A stretch of 10,508 nucleotides of DNA from Thermoproteota archaeon (GTDB lineage: Archaea; Thermoproteota; EX4484-205; JAAOZP01): assembly GCA_026414125.1 (NCBI GenBank), contig JAOAJQ010000002.1:1-10508 (forward strand), written 5' to 3'. Of the stretch, positions 6,301 through 10,508 are shown in pieces. The position numbers were made by a program, and so were the translations under genes. The stretch's first letter is position 1. Each line of letters starts with the position of its first letter. The notes beneath the pieces were generated by a model that ran no database searches, was not told where the DNA came from, and worked only from the letters and a program-made list of their open reading frames with translations.

Positions 6301-7297
6301 GACTTTTAGCGAGAAAATCGCAAAGATCAGGGAAGACAGTAGAGAGGTTTTAAGCCTGACTCGCGATTTAAAAGCGCAGATCGAGAATTTGAAGGGAAAA
6401 ATGAGGGGAAACATAGAGGTTGTAAGCGAGGGTGTGGAAGACAAGAGAAGAAATCTGGTTTCAACAATACGGAAACTCGACGAGGAGATTGAAGTGTTGA
6501 ATGCAGAGATAAACAGGGTTAAAGATATTGAGAGGAAGCTACTGGTTGACAAAGAGATGAATGAAAACAGGATTCAGGAGTTGAAAAACAGGATTCCGGG
6601 TCAACCTCTTAAAGTTTCAGAAGACAAGGAAAGCTTAACGGAAGAATACTTGAACATACTTAGGAGTGAGCTTGAGAAGGTTCAAGAAGTAAACATGCTT
6701 GCCATTAACCAGTATGAGCAAGAGGTTTATTTCTACAGGAATGCTCTTGAAAGGATTAACGAGCTTGAAGAAGAAAGGAGGAGCATCCAGGAATTCATGG
6801 AGGATATTGAAAGGAGAAAGAGGGAAGCTTTCCTGGACGGATTAAATAGGATAAACAAGTATTTCTCAAACTTCTTCAATAAGATGACTGGCGGCGATGG
6901 ATGGCTTCAGCTCGAGGATCCTGAAAGGCCTTTTGAAGCCGGATTGACAGTATACGTCAGGTTTCCAGGGAAGGAGGCTAGAATAATAAGCGGGGTGAGC
7001 GGAGGAGAGAAGTCCGTGGCAGCGTTATGCCTGATTTTCGCTATGCAGAAACTCTTCCCTGCAGCGTTTTACATTTTCGATGAGCCTGATGCACACCTGG
7101 ATTACGTTAACATTGAGAGGATGACGGAGCTTTTGAAAGAAGTCTCCAAGGAATGCCAGATAATAATTGTTTCCCTCAGGGATGTTGTTGTAAGCAAGGC
7201 GGACAAGGTTATAGGAGTCTATGTTAAAAATGGTTTCTCAAGATTCATAGAAATGCCTGTGGAAAAAGCGTTGGAGGAGACAACGGTTGTCGGATGA
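3380..7297 (+). CDS. smc: chromosome segregation SMC ATPase precursor containing an in-frame intein
   Basis: SMC dimers with ScpA and ScpB form the condensin that extrudes and organises chromosomal DNA. The 1305-residue precursor would give 1143 residues after splicing, close to the usual prokaryotic SMC length. Visible parts in order: N-terminal head with FKS and Walker A GRNGSGK (31-37), split from its Ser200 by the intein; Q-loop glutamine near 302 (IIPQGE); first long coiled coil, about 320-665; hinge, about 668-805 (SIYGILRENLWF to FTVEGGLV); second coiled coil, about 810-1150; signature SGGEK (1207-1211); Walker B FYIFDEPD with catalytic E1235; and D-loop AHLD. The signature is preceded by Val where LSGGE is most common. 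The start is TTG at 3380 with GGAGAGG upstream; an ATG at 3360 is out of frame and stops at once. Rad50 is the main alternative, but the hinge replaces a zinc hook and scpA/scpB follow directly. Confidence 0.96.
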   Translation: MHLTRIEISNFKSIGGRQVVNLSRGLTVLTGRNGSGKCVAPWTIIEQPWGGLAVESFFKKASSEGIRIKLADGEYVIPLEREPLISYYTLLGRSVEASVSAIFRKPYKGWMLKVETANGRKIEVTPEHRLMLADRKGAYKWVEASQLSEGMKIMVIDGGKASLDVLNRIVRNIWRGEVYDIYVENIGSYVTGDGLVVHNSNLIDAIRFALGENNPRLLRIDRLSSLVNDNAGKEAETYVKITIDNSDLTIPGQEKLITVSRRMGRDGESTYYLNGRRTSKNVVEETISSTGLSARGYNIIPQGEISRLADKNPVERRKEIEQALGLAQYDERKAEAISNLQQADNNLRVAQARLQEIDRRMLQLERERNILLRRRMLEKEVEKMQMIINSFEYWRLTRKLEEISRSLEENIALQNKLEAEIASRQAEKKSLIERMEELLETAASATPDAERIRLQYELKDFEKRLGEAFEKLERNRSELNTIKRELSKTRRKRSKRIRKTTRLAKDYRRMVEKHSSINTRILCLLNEKKRLQEVEKQQEAVVSSMMNRLILINRDLDRLMLEEESSERMLREVITYYDNLKRKIGSLSIRRKRETVRKSRIIEKLADLDRVLAERRKMLDEIMNTVTILMGSLDSFRIIFAKASGIADYAIQDERRRRVLDLVKNVSEKKSLSIYGILRENLWFPRELSRAVESLAGDWMDAVLVKSTLDMLFLINFLGGKGIGIKVLTSEGEVNKKEIPLELSKRGKHVMDVVKYPKSIEKHVLKLFWNSIVVNTTEDALVFARRGFRAATINGEVFTVEGGLVRENIEEKIESIRRVVKSFSEKASELSRILETMNSHVRPVLNSKIVEAASIRSRLAEDLNTIDSRMEELGEQLDTLTSEYLEASRRLSQIFKKQDTGKKRLLEMERTRLKSLIAAREKNITRIRKRIKLIENELSMLEKKREFLKNRLVLIENIISNLHRKVAEYRNTEKTFSEKIAKIREDSREVLSLTRDLKAQIENLKGKMRGNIEVVSEGVEDKRRNLVSTIRKLDEEIEVLNAEINRVKDIERKLLVDKEMNENRIQELKNRIPGQPLKVSEDKESLTEEYLNILRSELEKVQEVNMLAINQYEQEVYFYRNALERINELEEERRSIQEFMEDIERRKREAFLDGLNRINKYFSNFFNKMTGGDGWLQLEDPERPFEAGLTVYVRFPGKEARIISGVSGGEKSVAALCLIFAMQKLFPAAFYIFDEPDAHLDYVNIERMTELLKEVSKECQIIIVSLRDVVVSKADKVIGVYVKNGFSRFIEMPVEKALEETTVVG
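3491..3976 (+). other. mini-intein in the Walker A loop of SMC
   Basis: This 162-residue insertion (precursor residues 38-199) interrupts GSGK|S between the Walker A lysine and serine. Splicing features visible: Cys38 as first residue in block A (CVAPWTII); block B G-R-K-I-E-V-T-P-E-H with T125 and H128; a block F-like stretch EVYDIYVENIGSYVTGDG; block G ending VVHN with the penultimate His198 and terminal Asn199; and Ser200 as the +1 extein nucleophile. Removing it restores GRNGSGKSNLIDAIRFALGE, a normal SMC head. Only about 50 residues separate block B from block F and no LAGLIDADG motif is present, so the homing endonuclease is missing. Block A has Trp where Asp is common before the Thr. 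Splicing is inferred as cis and autocatalytic. No frameshift is seen. The element is a relic of a mobile element rather than an active one. Confidence 0.93.
7273..7279 (+). promoter_or_regulatory. Shine-Dalgarno site for scpA within the smc 3' end
   Basis: GGAGGAG is followed by seven bases and TTG at 7287. It supports this TTG rather than the in-frame ATG at 7299 as the scpA start, and places initiation inside smc. Confidence 0.65.
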
Positions 7298-7949
7298 AAT
7301 GCGGGAACCAACCGATATAGTGTTCGACCTGATTAAACTCAGAAGAGTAAACCCTTGGGATATTAAGATCACAGGGATTCTGAAGCAACTATCCCTAGAG
7401 CTACGTGAAAAGGGATATTTACAGTTCACGCTATCCGGACTAGTGCTACTGGCATCCTCAATAATCTATCTTAGGAAGACTGAGGCCCTTCTCTCAATAG
7501 ACTATGAGCTTAAACATAAGGATACCCTTAGTGCAGAGGAGACGCTGGATGTTCCTTTGGAGCTGCTTGAGAAAATAAGTCCTCTTGAGATTCCTATCAG
7601 ACCGTCCCAGCCGGTCATAGATCTTGAACGCCTAGTAAAAGCACTCTCTGAAATACTGGAAAAGGCTTACTCTAAGAGGGCTCCGGAGGAGGAGATGCTT
7701 CCACCCATCATACCACAGCAGGATGATTTCATAAGAGAGATTGAAAGCAAGGTTGAGGAGTTCAGGAACACCATCTACACGATGCTCAGCCGGGAGGGAA
7801 GAGTTTCATTAAGCTCCCTGCTGGAAGGCAAACAGCCCTTGGAGATGGCTAGAACCTTTATATTGATTCTCTTTCTCCTGTCCGAACCAGGTTTCGACAT
7901 TTTTTTCGAGGAGGGCGAGTACTACATAGTGATAGAGAATGGTTTCTAA
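7287..7949 (+). CDS. scpA: segregation and condensation protein ScpA (kleisin)
   Basis: ScpA is the kleisin subunit that bridges the two SMC heads and carries ScpB. The 220-residue protein has the N-terminal kleisin segment DIVFDLIKLRRVNPWDIKIT (about 10-29), which would form the helices contacting the SMC neck. The LRKTEALL motif (about 62-69) resembles the LRxKSxxLLP region of bacterial ScpA. A variable acidic, proline-containing linker spans about 75-150. The C-terminal winged helix (about 165-217: EGRVSLSSLLEGKQ, FILILFLLSEPGFDIFFEEG) would bind the cap of an SMC head. It overlaps smc by 11 bases and scpB by 11 bases, so all three are likely translated together in one operon. Confidence 0.9.
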   Translation: MSDEMREPTDIVFDLIKLRRVNPWDIKITGILKQLSLELREKGYLQFTLSGLVLLASSIIYLRKTEALLSIDYELKHKDTLSAEETLDVPLELLEKISPLEIPIRPSQPVIDLERLVKALSEILEKAYSKRAPEEEMLPPIIPQQDDFIREIESKVEEFRNTIYTMLSREGRVSLSSLLEGKQPLEMARTFILILFLLSEPGFDIFFEEGEYYIVIENGF

Positions 7950-8499
7950 GGACTCGGAGTATAGGAAGAGGATTGAGGCAGCCCTTTTCGCCTCTGGAAA
8001 ACCTTTGACAATAAGGCAGTTAAAGTCTGCGGCAGGTGCCAGGAAGGTTGAGAAGGTTGAGAAAGCATTGAGAGAACTAGTTGAAGAGTATAGGGCTAGG
8101 GACACGAGCTTGGAAATAGTTGAGATAGGTCAGGGAAATTACATGTTGAGAGTTAAGCCTGAGTACTCCAGCTTCGTTAAAAGGATAGGTGTTAAACCAA
8201 TGATGAGCAGAGCCGTGTTGAAAACACTTACACTCATAGGTTTGAAACAGCCCATAGCTCAATCCAGAATCGTAAGTCTGAGAGGATCGCATGCATACAA
8301 GCAGATTAAAAGGCTGGTTGAAATGGGGTTGCTTGAAGCAAACAGGGAGGGGAGGAGCAAGGTACTGAGGCTAACTCCGACCGGTTTAAGCATTTTCGGT
8401 GCACGCAACGAGGATGATCTTAAGCAAGCTTTAAGAGCACGGCTTCAAACAGAGCCTGCGTATGAGCAGGATAGAAATAATTCAAAACAGGTTAAGTAG
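7939..8499 (+). CDS. scpB: segregation and condensation protein ScpB (kite)
   Basis: ScpB is a dimeric double winged-helix protein of the kite group that binds the middle of ScpA in the SMC condensin. The 186-residue protein shows a first winged helix (about 10-84: RIEAALFASGKPLTIRQL, then KVEKALRELVEEY and GNYMLRVKPEY). The second is at about 90-154 (RAVLKTLTLIGLKQPIAQSRI, then GSHAYKQIKRLVEMGLLE and LTPTGLSIFG). These match the ScpB pattern including the PI-x-Q-x-x-I-x-x-x-RG segment. Its ATG overlaps the scpA end by 11 bases with a GTGAT ribosome-site candidate just before it. The last dozen residues, polar and probably disordered, are encoded in the 38 bases shared with the next gene. Confidence 0.92.
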   Translation: MVSKDSEYRKRIEAALFASGKPLTIRQLKSAAGARKVEKVEKALRELVEEYRARDTSLEIVEIGQGNYMLRVKPEYSSFVKRIGVKPMMSRAVLKTLTLIGLKQPIAQSRIVSLRGSHAYKQIKRLVEMGLLEANREGRSKVLRLTPTGLSIFGARNEDDLKQALRARLQTEPAYEQDRNNSKQVK

Positions 8500-9520
8500 A
8501 ACAGGCATAGACCTGCTTGTTTTAAGGGATCAGGGAAACATAATCTACGCCGTCGACAGTGAGCAACCTGTTTCAGGAATGCTTCTGATACCTAAGAGCG
8601 GTGAAGCCAAGCTGCTAGTAACTCCCTTGGAAAGCGTTAACATGTTTTCCTTACTGGACGAGGTTAAAGTTGTGAAGCTAGATAGGGGTGAAGGATATTT
8701 ACAGAGGCTTTTAAAAGAAAAACCAACTGGTTTAAAGTATGTTGAGTTCGACACATTAGAAATGCATGAAGCTTTGAGGCTTGAAAAAGAACTCCGTGTT
8801 CTCTTAAAAACAGGTAGCGGGATAATTAGAGATATGCGGCTGGTTAAGGATTCCCGTGAAATAGATAAGGTTAAGAGGGCTTCGAAAATAGCAAGTCAAA
8901 CTGTCAGCGAAATCATAAGCAGGCTGAGCGAGGGCACTACGGAAGTGAATGTTGCCAGTGAATACGATTCTCAAATAGTTTTAAAGGGTGCTTTCAAACA
9001 TGCTTTCGAAACAATAGTGGCATTTGGAGAAAATGCATCAAACCCTCACGCAACACCCTCGGCAAGACGACTGAAGAGAGGCGACATCGTGCTGATAGAT
9101 GCAGGTGCAGACTATCTCAATTACAAAAGTGATTTGACGAGGACGATTGTATTCGGGGAAAGACTTGAGGGAAGCAATGCTGCTCAGATTATCGAGGCTG
9201 TTGAAGAATCTAAGAAGGTGGCTGAGAGAAGGGCTTTTCCAGGTGTTAAGACATGTGAGATAGACAAGTCGGCCTGCGAAGTATTAGAAGAGTACGGGTT
9301 GGGCAAGTATTTTGTACACGGCCTTGGACATGGAGTTGGGATAGATATTCATGAGCCACCCTCCATCTCCCCTTCGAGCAACGAGGAGCTTAAAGCAGGG
9401 AACATTATAACGATTGAGCCCGGGGTCTACATTCCTGGTGTCGGTGGAGCCCGAGTTGAAGATACTTACCTCATAACAGAATCCGGCCCTTTAAAACTCA
9501 CTCACAACTCCTATAAGTGA
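8462..9520 (+). CDS. pepQ: M24 family metallopeptidase, Xaa-Pro dipeptidase-like
   Basis: This is a cytoplasmic metal-dependent peptidase of the pita-bread fold that cleaves Xaa-Pro bonds in small peptides. The 352-residue protein has an N-terminal creatinase-like domain (about 1-125) and a C-terminal catalytic domain. All five dinuclear metal ligands are visible: D213 (LIDAGADY), D224 (SDLTRT), H290 (GLGHGVG), E319 (ITIEPGVY) and E333 (GARVEDT). The second-shell NPHATP histidine is H196. Length and ligand spacing match archaeal prolidases. Methionine aminopeptidase is excluded by the N-terminal domain; aminopeptidase P is a possible alternative specificity. Its ATG starts 38 bases inside scpB without a good ribosome site, so translation probably depends on ribosomes finishing scpB. 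A start after the scpB stop would cut the conserved first helix. A functional link to condensin is not evident. Confidence 0.9.
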   Translation: MSRIEIIQNRLSRTGIDLLVLRDQGNIIYAVDSEQPVSGMLLIPKSGEAKLLVTPLESVNMFSLLDEVKVVKLDRGEGYLQRLLKEKPTGLKYVEFDTLEMHEALRLEKELRVLLKTGSGIIRDMRLVKDSREIDKVKRASKIASQTVSEIISRLSEGTTEVNVASEYDSQIVLKGAFKHAFETIVAFGENASNPHATPSARRLKRGDIVLIDAGADYLNYKSDLTRTIVFGERLEGSNAAQIIEAVEESKKVAERRAFPGVKTCEIDKSACEVLEEYGLGKYFVHGLGHGVGIDIHEPPSISPSSNEELKAGNIITIEPGVYIPGVGGARVEDTYLITESGPLKLTHNSYK

Positions 9521-9550
9521 GATTCTTCAAGTATTTTCTTTAAAAATTAT
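9521..9550. terminator. short T-rich convergent terminator region
   Basis: The 30 bases between the peptidase and uppS stops hold TATTTTCTTT on the plus strand (9532-9541). On the minus strand they hold ATTTTT, read from 9547 down to 9542. T-rich tracts are the usual archaeal termination signal, so this gap could stop transcription from both sides. No hairpin is needed or seen. Confidence 0.4.
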
Positions 9551-10354
9551 CTAGAGGCCGAACCTTCTCTTTCTTTTCTGATACGTTCTTATTGCTCTAA
9601 GCAGGTCTATCCTCCTAAACTCAGGCCAATATACATCCATAAACACTAACTCACTGTACGCTGACTGCCAGAGTAGAAAGTTGCTGAGCCGCTCCTCTCC
9701 AGAGGTTCTTATTATCAGGTCTGGATCGGGCTCTGGAAGATGAGCAGTGTAAAGCCTTTTCGAAATAGTTCCCTCATCTATGTTACTCGGTTCCAGTAGC
9801 CCTTCGGCTACTTCTCGAGCAATACTCTTAACGGCGTCGACGATTTCAGCCCTTCCACCATATGCGAAGGCTATGTTCAAGTAATGCGAGGAATAACCCT
9901 CTGTTTCCCTCTCGATTTTCTCAACATACTGCATGATCTCCTCGGGAATAAGATCTCTCCTGCCTATTACTTTGAAACGTGTCCTACTCTCATGCAGAAC
10001 CTTCTTGTCCATCACCTCGATAAGCTTGTCCTTGAAGAGCTTAAATATCAACTCAACCTCTTCACGCGGCCTTTTAAGGTTCTCCGTTGAGAAAACGTAA
10101 AGCGTGACCGTGTTGATGCCTAGGTCGTAGCACCATTTTAGAAACTCGCCGACTTTTTTCGCACCAAAAACATGCCCCAAGTATCTTTCTAAGCCTTTTG
10201 ATTCAGCCCACCTTCTATTACCATCCATTATTATACCTATGTGTTTCGGAGGCGGCAGCTGTCTAACCTGTCTTACAAGCGCCTTCTCGTAAAGCCATAG
10301 AGATAGCCTGTTCCTCGAAATTCTCGAAGCAATACTTTCCACGATCCCTAGCAT
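9551..10354 (-). CDS. uppS: cis-prenyltransferase (polyprenyl diphosphate synthase, UppS family)
   Basis: This enzyme adds cis-isoprene units from isopentenyl diphosphate to an allylic primer, in archaea usually geranylgeranyl diphosphate. The product is the polyprenyl carrier used for N-glycosylation and cell-surface sugars; it acts at the membrane face. The 267-residue protein has HIGIIMDGNRRWA (38-50) with catalytic D44, the GH at 60-61, and the FSTENLKRP loop (88-96). It also has YGGRAEI (165-171), RTSGE (216-220) and RLSNFLLWQSAYSE (222-235). The 37-residue N-terminal extension before the core is longer than in bacteria but common in archaea. Chain length cannot be read from sequence. 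ATG 10354 shares one base with the stop of the upstream membrane-protein gene (TAATG), indicating coupled translation. A CTTAAAA box (10386-10380) at the right distance for a leaderless transcript is an alternative. Confidence 0.94.
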   Translation of the reverse strand: MLGIVESIASRISRNRLSLWLYEKALVRQVRQLPPPKHIGIIMDGNRRWAESKGLERYLGHVFGAKKVGEFLKWCYDLGINTVTLYVFSTENLKRPREEVELIFKLFKDKLIEVMDKKVLHESRTRFKVIGRRDLIPEEIMQYVEKIERETEGYSSHYLNIAFAYGGRAEIVDAVKSIAREVAEGLLEPSNIDEGTISKRLYTAHLPEPDPDLIIRTSGEERLSNFLLWQSAYSELVFMDVYWPEFRRIDLLRAIRTYQKRKRRFGL

Positions 10355-10506
10355 TAGGCTATCTTTGTTCTCTGGCTGATTTTAAGTATTTTCAACGAGT
10401 AGAGAAGTCTCATTGTTAGGAAAACCATAATGTTTACCGCGAAAACAAGCATGAGGGTAAGAATGCTAACATGCAGGAGTATCCTAAGCTCGAAAGAGGG
10501 GGTTGC
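10354..10506 (-). CDS. C-terminal fragment of an unrecognised membrane protein (runs off the window)
   Basis: Reading the minus strand from the window edge, one frame stays open for 50 codons and ends with TAA at 10356-10354, sharing its last base with the uppS ATG. The other two minus frames stop within the first eight codons. The peptide starts ATPSFELRILL and contains a clear hydrophobic helix (about residues 9-30, including LHVSILTLMLVFAVNIMVFL). It ends in a short basic cytoplasmic-like tail with KILKISQRTKIA. This looks like a last transmembrane segment. I do not recognise the family. The precise stop/start junction with uppS suggests it is a real gene in the same operon, perhaps for lipid or glycan-carrier metabolism, but that link is inference from position alone. 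Confidence 0.65.
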   Translation of the reverse strand, partial: ATPSFELRILLHVSILTLMLVFAVNIMVFLTMRLLYSLKILKISQRTKIA

Positions 10507-10508
10507 TA

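Noticed and set aside
5401..6552. 383-codon open frame on the minus strand opposite the SMC coiled coil
   Set aside because: Its Ser/Leu/Phe-rich, low-complexity composition is the complement of a Glu/Lys/Arg-rich coiled coil. It has no domain and spans the hinge to second-coil region of a certain gene.
3380..7297. Rad50 instead of SMC
   Set aside because: There is no CxxC zinc hook at the centre of the coiled coils; a globular hinge is present and scpA/scpB follow immediately.
8043..8066. Short direct repeat (aaggttgag copies) in scpB
   Set aside because: It is only two adjacent copies within codons for a helical Lys/Val/Glu stretch and needs no special explanation.

Overview
The window is a compact archaeal chromosome segment, most likely from a thermophilic member of the Thermoproteota (TACK). 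Archaeal markers are eS8, SRP19, GAR1, Trm1, TATA-like promoter boxes and a geranylgeranyl-type cis-prenyltransferase. The basal transcription factor TFE-beta (RPC39 family) points to TACK rather than most Euryarchaeota. A Desulfurococcales- or Thermofilales-like host is a guess. Genes are packed with 1-44 base overlaps, and TTG or GTG starts are frequent.

Layout. (1) Positions 72-1235, plus strand: trm1 (tRNA G26 dimethyltransferase). It meets the leftward cluster tail to tail with a 14-base overlap. (2) Positions 1222-3184, minus strand, transcribed eS8 > SRP19 > GAR1 > TFE-beta > RlmE: an information-processing cluster covering the ribosome, signal recognition particle, H/ACA RNP, RNA polymerase and rRNA methylation. 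A second promoter-like site lies between GAR1 and TFE-beta. (3) Positions 3185-3379: the divergent promoter region. (4) Positions 3380-9520, plus strand: smc > scpA > scpB > M24 Xaa-Pro-type peptidase, all overlapping. The first three encode a complete SMC-kleisin-kite condensin. (5) Positions 9551-10506, minus strand: the C-terminal end of an unrecognised membrane protein followed by uppS (cis-prenyl diphosphate synthase for lipid sugar carriers), joined by a TAATG stop/start overlap.

The most striking element is a 162-residue mini-intein inside SMC. It sits exactly between the Walker A lysine and the following serine, so the SMC ATPase cannot be assembled until protein splicing has occurred. 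It has splicing blocks at both ends but no room for a homing endonuclease. I found no CRISPR array, insertion sequence, tRNA or rRNA gene, and no clearly new multi-gene system.
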